From: Lithodes maja | Lineage: Eukaryota > Arthropoda > Malacostraca > Decapoda > Lithodidae | Assembly: GCA_037953745.1 (NCBI GenBank) | Contig: JBAKBP010006576.1 | Location: forward strand, 44,950-108,949 | Direction: 5' to 3' | Length of the DNA: 64,000 bases | Shown: one piece after another, positions 42,706-52,398 of the stretch | Position numbering within the stretch: the stretch's first letter is position 1 | Layout: every line of letters begins with the position of its first letter | Translations under genes and position numbers: made by a program | The notes under the pieces: generated by a model | Told to the model about the DNA's origin: nothing | Seen by the model: the letters and a program-made list of their open reading frames with translations, nothing else | Databases searched by the model: none

Positions 42706-43440
42706 AAAAGACCAACTTTGGCCTCGGTAGGGTTGGGTCGGTTTTACACGAGCGTGAAAAATAGATGCTGATACCAGTACAAAATTGATGTTGATACTAT
42801 TGAAATATGAATGCCGATACCAGTGAAAAACAGATGCCGTTACCAGTGAAAAATATATGCCAATATCAGTGAAAAATAAATGCCGATGTAAGTGAAACAT
42901 TTCTGCCGATACTAGTGAAAAATAGATGCCAATATGTGTGATTAATTTATACCAAGACAATACAAATGTCAATTAAGTATAACTGGAAACAGCCCTAATG
43001 TAAATCCTCCTCAACTCAATATTCCGTAAGCTATACCACGGAAATCATAATGAAATTATCGAAATTTGTCGGGAAAACATATTTTAATAACCTCGTTTTA
43101 TAAATAATTAATTAATTGCTCCATTACCAATTTTCCAGACAGGAGCGAGTATGCATTAAACATATTTTCCAGCTTGAAGCGAACGTTGTTATTGCATTAA
43201 GCTTTTAAGAATGCTAAGCGAAAACATAATTATGGAACTGCATATAAAATAGCGACTATAACATTATATTGCTAGATATAATATTATGTGACTGGAGAGT
43301 GCTCATTTACTTTGGATAAGTGTATAGCGTTAATGGGCGTGCAATTAGACGAATGAGAGAGTGTGTGAGAGTGTATGTGGATGTGTGACAGTGTCCGTAT
43401 GTGTACATGTATACATGATGCAGTTATACCTCTATCATTC
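42706..43440. other. Unassigned DNA with a short degenerate repeat
   Basis: Positions 42750-42960 repeat the motif GTGAAAAATAGATGCCGATA with variation, about eight times at 23-30 bp spacing. The rest is AT-rich and unrecognised. Confidence 0.5.
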
Positions 43441-43559
43441 TATTTATACAATATGCTACTTTCCCATATGTATACCAGTATCATGTGTATCTGCTTCCTG
43501 ATTTACGCTTATTTCTATACCATATGTATTTTTTAATTCATCAATCTTATTATCCCTTC

Positions 43560-44205
43560 TCCATATACCGTCTAGAATTGTCTCCCATTATTCGTTTTGT
43601 CTCGACGTTTCATTCATATGCTGTCACTCATTTTCCTCCATCACTCGTTGTGTCGCCTATACCGTCTATCATATCCTCCCATCAGTTGTATTGTTTTATA
43701 TACCGTCTATCATTTCCTCCCATCAGTTGTATTGTTTCATATACCGTCTATCATATCCTCCCATCAGTTGTATTGTTTTATATACCGTCTATCATATCCT
43801 CCCATCAGTTGTATTGTTTTATATACCGTCTATCATATCCTCCCATTAGTTGTATTGTTTTATATACCGTCTATCATATCCTCCCATCATCAGTTGTATT
43901 GTTTTATATACCGTCTATCATTTCCTCCCATCATCAGTTGTATTGTTTTATATACCGTCTATCACTTCCTCCCATCATCAGTTGTATTGTTTCATATACC
44001 GTCTATCACTTTCCCCCATCAGTGTGTTTGTTTCCTTTACCGTCTATCACTTCCTACCATCAGTTGTATTGTTTTATATACCGTCTATCACTTCCTACCA
44101 TCAGTTGTATTGTTTTATATACCGTCTATCACTTCCTACCATCAGTTGTATTGTTTTATATACCGTCTATCACTTACAACCCATCATTTGTGTTGTCTCA
44201 TCTAC
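43560..44205 (-). repeat. 41-bp satellite array S2 (inverse of S1)
   Basis: The unit TATACCGTCTATCAT, WTCCTCCCATCA, GTTGTATTGTTT is the reverse complement of the unit at 37038. About 13 good copies lie between 43654 and 44205, preceded by degenerate ones from about 43560. Several copies carry a duplicated ATC (CCCATCATCAG), as in the last copies of S1. Confidence 0.92.
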
Positions 44206-44224
44206 CATATAACATTTCTTGCCA

Positions 44225-44425
44225 TTATTCGTGTTGTTTCACATAACATTTTCCTGTCACCATTCGTATTGTCTCATAATTATACCGTCAACCATATTCG
44301 TATTGTCTCATAATTATACCGTCAACCATATTCGTATTGTCTCATAATTATACCGTCAACCACATTCGTATTGTCTCATAATTATACCGTCAACCACATT
44401 CGTATTGTCTCGTATACCGTATTTC
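44225..44425 (-). repeat. 34-bp variant satellite array S3
   Basis: Four to five units of ATTCGTATTGTCTCATAA plus TTATACCGTCAACCAT. The motif is a shortened relative of the 41-bp unit that adjoins it. Confidence 0.85.
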
Positions 44426-44474
44426 CTTTTGTTCCCATCATTTTTTGTTTTTTTCAGTGCTTTATTTCTTCTGT

Positions 44475-44663
44475 AAGACTGTTGGAAATCCTTTTCAATC
44501 ACATGAGGCAAAGCATTTATTTTTCAATCGAGTGGTAAACGTATGGAATTGACTACCCACAAATATTATTGAATCCTGTACTGTTCAATCGTTCAAATTT
44601 CGACTCGATATAATTATACAGTATCTTGCTCTTAACCCTCAATTAACTGTTTATACAAATTAA
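44475..44663 (+). pseudogene. CR1-like LINE ORF2 C-terminus, relic
   Basis: The plus strand reads FQSHEAKHLFFNRVVNVW, stop, LPTNII, SCTVQSFKFRLD and LALNPQLTVYTN then TAA. This aligns with the final 55 residues of the CR1-like ORF2 at 3339 (SHESKNFFFNRVVNLWNGLP, STVDSFKFRLDKYLASNP). It is much older than the three near-identical copies. Confidence 0.75.
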
Positions 44664-44839
44664 TTGCCTTTCCAACATTTTGTTTACATTGAATAAGTAA
44701 GTTAGATACAAGCAGCCTCGTAACGACCAATAGAAAATGTTGTTGCTTGTTTGCTTTTGTACTCCTTTATATATATATCATATTCCTCTCATTAGTTGTG
44801 TTATTCATGTGCTGTTTATAATTTCCCTGCATCATTTGA

Positions 44840-45730
44840 CACCTATCTTTTTTGCCACCTCTACACTGAGGGCTCTAAGACGGATGAATGTGTGGGTGCA
44901 ATTGTGGTTGACCGATTATCGCCTCAGGTGCCGGTTGCCGATACTTCTGATACTTCTGAGCTTTTTGCGGTTGACCGTGCCATAGATTTTGCTGAAACTT
45001 TTTCCACACGACAGCCAGCTTTGTCATTTTCTGTCCGATAGTATGTCAACCCTTCAGGCAATTGATTCATGTAAAACCGATTCTTCTGAAACCCAGGGCC
45101 ACATTATTTACAAGTTGCTCTCAAGTTGTAAATACTTCTTTCTGGTTTAGGTGCCTGGTCATTGTCGTATTTTCGGCAATGAGGAGGCTGACGAACTAGC
45201 AATATCGGCGGTAGAACTTGAGGGGCCGTGGGACATCTCTCGGGATCTACTGTCAAGTCCTTTCGGTAAGAAATCAATTAATCTTATTTGGTAAAGTCAG
45301 TGGACTGACCGGGTTGTTCATTCAGTCAAGCCTACCCTTGGGGTTTGAGCATCTGTTACCCTTCGTTTTCGCAAGGAGGAGATTGTCCTTGCAAGGATTT
45401 GGGTGAACTGTACCCTACAGACGCATACATAACTTTACTTACTTGAACCGTATATTCCCGCCACAATGTATCACCTGTGGTGGGTTCCTATAAACCAGTC
45501 ACATCCTTTTGTCCTGTGGTGGATTTGTGGAGGAGCGTAGCCCTCTCCTGATTTATTGCAGATCGATAAACGTCCCCATCACGTTGGACTCGATCTTGGG
45601 TGATGGGGATGTTGATGGGGTTGACACATCGATACCTCAAACGAGCCCTTTTATAGTCAACATTCGATGGTCAACATTTTTCTGGCAACATTTCTGGAAT
45701 ATGTTGTACTGGTATCTTAAACTAGACTGA
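44840..45730 (+). pseudogene. LINE RNase H domain relic
   Basis: Fragments read YTEGSKTDECVGAIVVDR, ELFAVDRAIDFAET, DSMSTLQAID and VPGHCRIFGNEEADELA. These are the D, E, D and H/GNExAD blocks of the RNase H found after RT in I/Jockey-type LINEs. Downstream KPTLGV and RFRKEEIVLARIWVN resemble the C-terminal region. Several stops and frameshifts break it. No RT domain is adjacent. Confidence 0.72.
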
Positions 45731-46108
45731 TGATAGATGAATTTAGGTAGCAGAAATATTATAAATGTTAGCCTCATAAGCTGCCAGACCAGTATTAAGG
45801 ATAAATGTTGAGTGAAAAGGCGCTCGTGTGATACCGGCTTTACTTGAAAGAGACCAACTTATTCAGAGAAGTGTACCTTGAGTTTTATTTTTGGTGGTGG
45901 TGTTATTATTATAATATATCCTTAATTAGTTCTTTTTTAGCATACGTTCGATGCCATTGTCTTGAGCCATTATTGCTTACGTTAACTGGACCCAGTAATT
46001 TACCTTAGCTTGCTAAATTCATTATATTTTATCTAAACCTTTGTTCAACATATATATATTATATATCTCAGTCCATATTTTTTAGCTTTTTTCCCTTTCT
46101 ATTTGCGT
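45731..46108. other. Unassigned AT-rich DNA
   Basis: No gene or repeat is recognised. Confidence 0.35.
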
Positions 46109-46410
46109 TTAACCCCCTCAGACTGGAATAGTTAACTTACTGAGGAGGAGGCGGACCGCCTGGTATTTTCCCCACAACAGTCAAAATCACACTGAGGGAC
46201 CGTTAGGAGTCGGAGAAATTTGGGGTTGCCATCAATCGACAGATTCTGATCTAACTTACCTAACTTACTGAGCTCAAAATGACGCACAAGCGTCATATAA
46301 CTTATTATAGAGATATTAAGATAGGTTCATATGACGCGATCGCGTCATAAGAGTATTTGGACGGAACCGCCATATGACGCGATCGCGTCATATGAGTTGG
46401 AGGGGGTTAA
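46109..46410 (+). mobile_element. TTAA MITE family F with GCGATCGC palindromes
   Basis: TTAA at 46109-46112 and 46407-46410 flank TTAACCCCCTCAGACTGG and TGAGTTGGAGGGGGTTAA. The right half contains a 24-bp perfect palindrome centred on GCGATCGC (46371-46394) and a near copy at 46328-46351, plus GACGCACAAGCGTC. Confidence 0.72.
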
Positions 46411-46699
46411 TGAGGTACACAGTTGACGCTCTTGAGAATATGTTTTTATTTTCCTGGCACTATTCTTCTCAGCTGATGTCGCCTAATGTATTTTTTTTTT
46501 CCCGGGCACAATTCTTCTCAGCTAATGTCGCCTAGATTATTTTATTGTTATTCTTTGCTTTTGGACCTGTGACGTATACTGGATTGTCATACTTGCCTTC
46601 ATCACACTCCATTATTTTGAGGTTCTTATCGATCAACATTTCGTTTTAGTATGGCCTAATAGTCCTGACGGGCTTAAAAAAACAAATAAACCTGCAATC

Positions 46700-46850
46700 G
46701 ACTATATCTATCTATCTATTGCCGGACGCCTTACTCCCCTTACGAGGGTGGCCACACACAGAATGCCCCCAAGCGGACCTATTCCCTGTGAGAGGGACAA
46801 CCCGAGCCAGCTTAGTGAAGGACTTACAGGATTGACCACTCAATCTGGAA
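46700..46850 (-). mobile_element. RTE-like LINE 3'-terminal relic
   Basis: A (TATC)n run at 46702-46714 is followed by TGCCGGACGCC and GGTGGCCACAC. On the minus strand this reads as a decayed version of the C-terminus at 12341 with GVRQ then TAG merging into the (GATA)n tail. Confidence 0.65.
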
Positions 46851-46957
46851 TCGACTATACTGTATATTATATCCTGTACTAAGGGAGAGTGGCCATCTTG
46901 TTCCTTAGTGCCACAATTATCAAACAGCTGGGTGATATTATTTTGTGTTTGATCATG

Positions 46958-47173
46958 TTAACCCCTTCAGGCTCTTGACGCATTTTGACGGTTTATTCTG
47001 GCTATAATTAGACGCTTGTATACAGCTTAGGAAGGATCTGTGGGATTCGAAAGGGTAAAGACTATCTCTATTAACCCTCTGACTTCCATATACCCTTTTG
47101 AATCTGAATAAATTCGTCAAATAATATCCAGAAAATATAAATGAAATGCGTCATAGGAGTCTGAGAGAGTTAA
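46958..47173 (+). mobile_element. MITE family C copy 4
   Basis: TTAA at 46958-46961 and 47170-47173 flank TTAACCCCTTCAGGCTC and GTCTGAGAGAGTTAA. The right arm has ATTCGTCAAATAATATCCAG then AATATAAATGAAATGCGTC. This is the same two-CGTC architecture as the 32-bp array monomer. Confidence 0.8.
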
Positions 47174-47359
47174 GTTTACACTCAAGGCCAAACAGTACCA
47201 GTATTGATATATGTACAGTATATTAAAGGTATGGCCATATTTGAGTCAATAGAGAGGCTAATGACACCAGTGGCACCAAATGGGCGGAGGTTGGCCGATT
47301 TCCGTTACTATAGGATCTCTAATCTCGAGTATTCATCCATATACTATTATTTGCATCGT

Positions 47360-47875
47360 CTCCTATAACGTCTATTATTTCCTGTCATCATAACTGTTGT
47401 CTCATATACCATTGATAATTTGCCTTTCAATATCTCATCTTGCTTCATATACCGTCTATGATTTTCCTGCCATCATTCGTGCTGTATCATATATAATTTT
47501 TCTTCCATCTGTTGTTGCATATACAGTATAAGTTTCCTTCCATCAGTCGTGTTGTCTCATATACCATATATAATTTCCCTGTCATCAGCCGTGTTGTCTA
47601 TACTGTCTATAATTTTCCTGTCATCATTCGTGTTGTCTCATATGCCGTTTATCATTTTCCTGTCATCATTTGTGTTGTCTCATATGCCGTTTATCATTTT
47701 CCTGTCATCATTCGTGTTGTCTCATATGCCGTTTATCATTTTCCTGTCATCATTCATGTTGTCTCATATGCCGTTTATCATTTTCCTGTCATCATTCGTG
47801 TTGTCTCATATGCCGTTTATCATTTTCCTGTCATCATTCATGTTGTTTCACAATAAAACGTCTATCATTAACCTT
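47360..47875 (-). repeat. 42-bp satellite array S4
   Basis: Units of TATGCCGTTTATCATTTTCC plus TGTCATCATTCGTGTTGTCTCA; six near-identical copies at 47620-47860 follow degenerate ones from 47360. The unit is related to the 41-bp satellite (CCGTCTATCAT, CCATCA, GTTGT). The reading frames are repetitive artefacts. Confidence 0.9.
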
Positions 47876-48300
47876 TAATTTTTCGCTTAGTCTCATATAC
47901 CATCAATCATATTCCTAATGACATTCGCTCTGACTTATGCACCATCATAATTTTCCTCTGATCATTGGTTTTGTTTTATATAACGTCTAGAATTTTCCTC
48001 TCACTATTGGTTGGGTCGTAGACGTATATTGTTTATTATATTCGACTGGTCATTCGCTTTGCCTCGATGCAATATGTCTCTGCCATTTATGTTATCTTTG
48101 CGTTCGTGTTTTCTCATATATACCATAGTTAGGTTCCTACCATCATTCACTTTGTCTCGTTTAGCATCTACCATTGTCTTCCCGTAATTCGTGTTCTCTT
48201 GTATGTTATCTATGATTGTCCTCCCATCCTTCCTACTGTATAGTTTCAACGTGTCATTACCAATAAACAGCATCCCTCTCTGCAGTATGCCTCGTATGAT
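47876..48300 (-). repeat. Degenerate satellite copies between S4 and S5
   Basis: Scattered CATATACCATCAATCAT, CTCATATATACCATAG and TCTCGTTTAGCATCTACCAT motifs show decayed members of the same superfamily. Confidence 0.55.
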
Positions 48301-48800
48301 TTAGTTGTCTCATAAACCGGCTACCCATTTATATCGTGTTGTCTCGTATGCCGTTTATCCTATTCCCATCATCAATATCGTGTTGTCTCGTATGCCGTCT
48401 ATCCATTTCTCTCATCATTCGTGTTGTCTCGTATGCCGTCTTATCATTTTCCTATCATCAATATCGTGTTGTCTCATATGCCGTTTATCCATTCCTATCA
48501 TCATTTATGTTGTCTCGTATGCCGTCTATCATATTCCTATCATCAATATCGTGTTGTCTCATATGCCGTTTATCCATTCCTATCATCATTTATGTTGTCT
48601 CGTATGCCGTCTATCATTTTCCTGTCATCAATATCGTGTTGTCTCGTATGCCGTCTATCATTTTCCTATCATCAATATCGTGTTGTCTCGTATGCCGTCT
48701 ATCATTTTCCTATCATCAATATCGTGTTGTCTCGTATGCCGTCTATCATTTTCCAATCATCAATATCGTGTTGTCTCATATGCGGTCTATCAGTTTCGTT
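48301..48800 (-). repeat. 44-bp satellite array S5
   Basis: Units of TCGTATGCCGTCTATCATTT plus TCCTATCATCAATATCGTGTTGTC, about 11 copies, some alternating with a CATTCCTATCATCATTTATG type. It ends near 48800. Confidence 0.9.
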
Positions 48801-49379
48801 CCATTATTCATTATGTTTCGTCATAGAAGGTTATTGAACGAGCGATATAGACTTCCTGGTGGTTCAAAGGACAGGTAAGAAAGAAGCCCAAGCAATCCGG
48901 CACTTTTACCGAATCAATTTCCAGTGAAGCCTTTTAACATTTTTGCCGTAAAATGTAGGAGGAAAGGGAGAACTTAAAGAGAGTTAATTGCTTTAACGGG
49001 CGTGAGAGAGTAAGTGTGAGTGAGAATTACATGGTTTGACATGAAATAGTTCGTATATTAAGACTAACCAAAGGAAATAATCTGGGTGGAGAGAGAGAGA
49101 GAGTTACATAAATGTACATAGATACACTGGCCACACAGACCTTACGATCCAAACGAGGTGGTCAGGACTTAATTTTAGTAGAGATGGCATATCCGATAGA
49201 AAAGGAAAGTTGAAGAAAAGATAGAAAATAAGAAGGCTCTCTCCCCACCCTCCGTCCCTCCGGCAATTAAGAGAGAGAGAGCAAGTGAGTGTTATCAAAG
49301 GAGTGTGTAAAGTGACTGACACACTATTAAGAGCCCTGAGTGCCTCTCTATTGTGTTATGGCACATTCTTTGGACAATT
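48801..49379. other. Unassigned DNA
   Basis: No gene is recognised. The segment near 49107-49165 (CACTGGCCACACAGACCTTACG, CAAACGAGGTGGTCAGGA) is also found at 33030-33075, again beside a GA/CT microsatellite, so it is a short dispersed repeat. Confidence 0.45.
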
Positions 49380-49427
49380 ATCTCTCTCTCTCCTCTCTTT
49401 CTCTATCTCTCTCTCTCTCTCTCTCTA

Positions 49428-49458
<31 letters not shown>

Positions 49459-49480
49459 TCTCTCTCTCTCTCTCTCACCC
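49380..49480. repeat. (CT)n microsatellite
   Basis: Interrupted CT repeats. The flanking text (TTATGGCAC, TTCTTTGGACAATTATC) recurs at 49752-49778 beside another (CT)n, showing a local duplication. Confidence 0.9.
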
Positions 49481-49569
49481 TGAAGATGTCGTGAGAGAAT
49501 AGACGAAAGCTTGGTGTTCCATTGTTACAATTTTCGTAGCGAGTTTTACTATATATATACACTGTATAC

Positions 49570-49597
49570 AGCATATATATATATATTATATATATAT

Positions 49598-49629
<32 letters not shown>

Positions 49630-49640
49630 ATATATACAGT
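49570..49640. repeat. (TA)n microsatellite
   Basis: TA repeats with a few breaks. Confidence 0.9.
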
Positions 49641-49781
49641 ATATATTAGATAGATAGATGTGGAGAGAGAGAGAGAGAGAGATGAGTGTTATGCAGGCTA
49701 TGTGTAAAATTACTGACACATAATAACTCTGAGTGCCTCTCGCTATCCAGTTATGGCACCTTCTTTGGACAATTATCACGC

Positions 49782-49782
<1 letters not shown>

Positions 49783-49843
<61 letters not shown>
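49783..49843. repeat. (CT)n microsatellite
   Basis: CT repeats with one CCT interruption. Confidence 0.95.
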
Positions 49844-49844
<1 letters not shown>

Positions 49845-49874
49845 ATCTGTCATGTCATGTTCTTTTTTTGCTTG

Positions 49875-50508
49875 TACACTCGGATGCCATAGTCTCGAGC
49901 CAACTCATAAATTAATATTCGTGAACTTCACCTATTCAAAGTTTTTGAAATACAGTATATCTCTGGAAATGAATGTATCAATATAATTTTCTACACATCA
50001 ACTACAAAAACTATGTTTACTATTTATTGAAAAATAAGTTCTATCCGAAAACCAATCCAGATCGTTACACATGCAAGAGGGAAAGTATAAGGGTGTCCAC
50101 GAGTCCTTACGAGGGGGATAGAGACTATGTCATCGAGTGTAAGGGTGTCCACGAATCCTTACGAGGGGGATAGAGACTATGTCATCCGAGTATAAGGGCG
50201 TCCACGAGTCCTTACGAGGGGGATAGAGACTATGTCATCCGAGTGTAAGGTGTCCACGAATCCTTACGAGGGGGATAGAGACTATGTCATCCGAGTATAA
50301 GGGCGTCCACGAGTCCTTACGAGGGGATAGAGACTATGTCATCCGAGTGTAAGGGTGTCCACGAATCTTACGAGGGGATAGAGACTATGTCATCCGAGTA
50401 TAAGGGCGTCCACGAGTCCTTACGAGGGGGATAGAGACTATGTCATCCGAGTATGAGGGCGTCCACGAATCCTTACGAGGGGGATAGAGACTATGTCATC
50501 CGAGTGTA
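49875..50508 (+). mobile_element. MITE family D copy 3 with amplified 3' end
   Basis: The left end TACACTCGGATGCCATAGTC and the final end GACTATGTCATCCGAGTGTA pair as terminal repeats with TA at the edges. The left 210 bp match the copy at 1871. The right terminal repeat has been multiplied into the array at 50085-50508. The element is therefore 634 bp instead of about 257 bp. Confidence 0.8.
50085..50508 (+). repeat. 53-bp array of the MITE 3' terminal repeat, eight copies
   Basis: The unit reads GTRTAAGGGYGTCCACGART, CCTTACGAGGGGGATAGAGA, CTATGTCATCCGA. Two unit types alternate over much of it: GTAT with CGAGTCC, and GTGT with CGAATCC. That makes a 106-bp dimer. Each unit contains the MITE's inverted terminal sequence. 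Confidence 0.93.
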
Positions 50509-51560
50509 CATCTTTGTATGACAATCACGTGATTGCAAAGATTGTTTTTCTTCAAACATTAGTTGAATTAGTTGAAACAAGCATAAGCGAAAACCAACTA
50601 GATATTTTGGAAGCTATTGTGCAGCTACTGACAAATGTTTGTGAGTTTTTGTGGTATTCTTTATGCGAGTATATCCATTTAGATTAATCCTCATATTAAA
50701 TTAGCTATGTATTAATAAACACATATCAGGTATATATTATTATATAACTGATTTGATCTGAACATCAATCTACATGGATATAATTACATTAAGAAAATCG
50801 CAAGACCTCACAAAAAGTTTATCACTAGCTGTACATGAATTTGCAGTAAAAAAAAAACTCGGATCATATTGTATAAAACGTAGAGACCTAAGATGTAAGA
50901 AAAAACACGGTGATCTGTTTCCATGCTGTATTCAATAGTAAGCGAATAATAGGTTATTGAATGAGCAAGGATTAACCCTTCTTTAGCGGCGCGCATCATA
51001 TGTCGAGTGAAAGAAATTTGGACTATGTGGCGGCTCACAACATAAGTTGTGTGGCATTTTCAGCACGTAATGTTGCTGAGAGAGAGAGACAAGTGGTGGC
51101 AGGAGAGTAGCGAGCGTATGACTGCTCCAGACCACCGCGGTGGACCAACTGACATGAATCCCACCCTCCTCCACCCTCTCACACTCGCTACATAGCGAAT
51201 TGTGTGGGGAAAGTACCGAATTACATGGTTTTTGCACTCGTGTTGCACGATTGTTGCAAGAAAACTAGCGGTCATACAAGGATCGTTGGGGTGTCATTGG
51301 AAAGCTCTGTTTATGCCCTTTCAGGGATAGATACTTGTTTTACGCTCTGGGTCTTATTTAGGCATGAAAATGATCACGTAAACAGCCCTATTTTGGGTAA
51401 AAACACCCCGCTGGTGGCTACATATTATTTATCGCCTAGGCCGCTCGTTAGGTGTTAAGCAATTTAGGCTATTAACCCTTTTGATATGCCCATGATGAGA
51501 ATTGCAGCAGTACAGACCACCACCATTACCACATCACAAGGACATAAAAAGCCCAGAGAG
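50509..51560. other. Unassigned DNA
   Basis: No gene is recognised. TTAACCC motifs at about 50973 and 51475 resemble left ends of TTAA elements, but no right ends were found. Confidence 0.35.
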
Positions 51561-51699
51561 AGAAGCAGTGCACCCTTCATGTGCGCAGACGGCGAAATTA
51601 AAGAAGAAGCATGCTGTAGGAGGCCACCTGAATAACAATGGCATCTGATTGTGCCCTTCTAGCTTGTACAGGATTCAAACCAGCGTACGCAGAAGTAGG

Positions 51700-51910
51700 A
51701 CAGACTATGTCACTCAACCTGGCAAAAATTAGCCAGCTATGTTCAATACTAGAGCCTCCAGGTCCAAAGACTCGTAACAAGTTCTGTTGGTAATCTTGCT
51801 ACGTTCGAGACTAGCCCCTCAGGTCGGAAGACTAAAAGTGAAAAGTGCTCTGGTCAACCTGCTAAGTTCGAACCTAGCAAGTCTGGTCCAAAGACAGACC
51901 AGTTGCGTTT
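51700..51910 (+). repeat. Imperfect ~70-bp repeat, about three copies
   Basis: Three segments share TAYGTTCRA, CTAG, CCTC and GGTCCAAAGAC. The second and third read ATFETSPSGRKTKSEK and AKFEPSKSGPKTDQ in one frame. This might be remains of a repetitive coding sequence, but stops occur upstream. Confidence 0.4.
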
Positions 51911-52398
51911 GATATGAACACCAGTGCAAGATAGTGTAATAGTGATGCTCGATGCTCACTGCCTACGTCATAGACTAGATCAGCAGCATCACATTCGTAC
52001 CTGGCATATAGCTGTCACAAATAAATGCAGAATTAGTACTGTTGTTGGTGTATTTCAGCTTCTAAATCACTTCTTTCTTGGACACACACCCTCCTTCGAT
52101 GAATGCATGGAGCACACTGATTTTACCGTAGGTGGTAAGCTGAGAGCCTCCTGGAAGCACCTGGTTACAAGAGGGACGGGTTGGCGCAACCAACTCTGAC
52201 GGTACCACCAAAAAGTAAATGTACGCCACCATCATTATTGACCTTGTTTATAAAAAAAAAGGACGTAAATATACGCCGCTGTGATTTTGTTGATATATGA
52301 CGTAAAATGTAAATTAATGTTTAATAATGACAGCCTAACATTGTAGAACTTCCGTTGATGGTAATATATGTACAACACTTGAACCTTTACTTACTTCG
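51911..52398. other. Unassigned DNA
   Basis: A 91-codon open frame (51924-52199) has no motif I recognise. The rest is AT-rich. Confidence 0.3.

Noticed and set aside
43485..44313. Plus-strand frames of 238-253 codons and the similar ones at 47512-48878
   Set aside because: They are translations of the same satellite superfamily.
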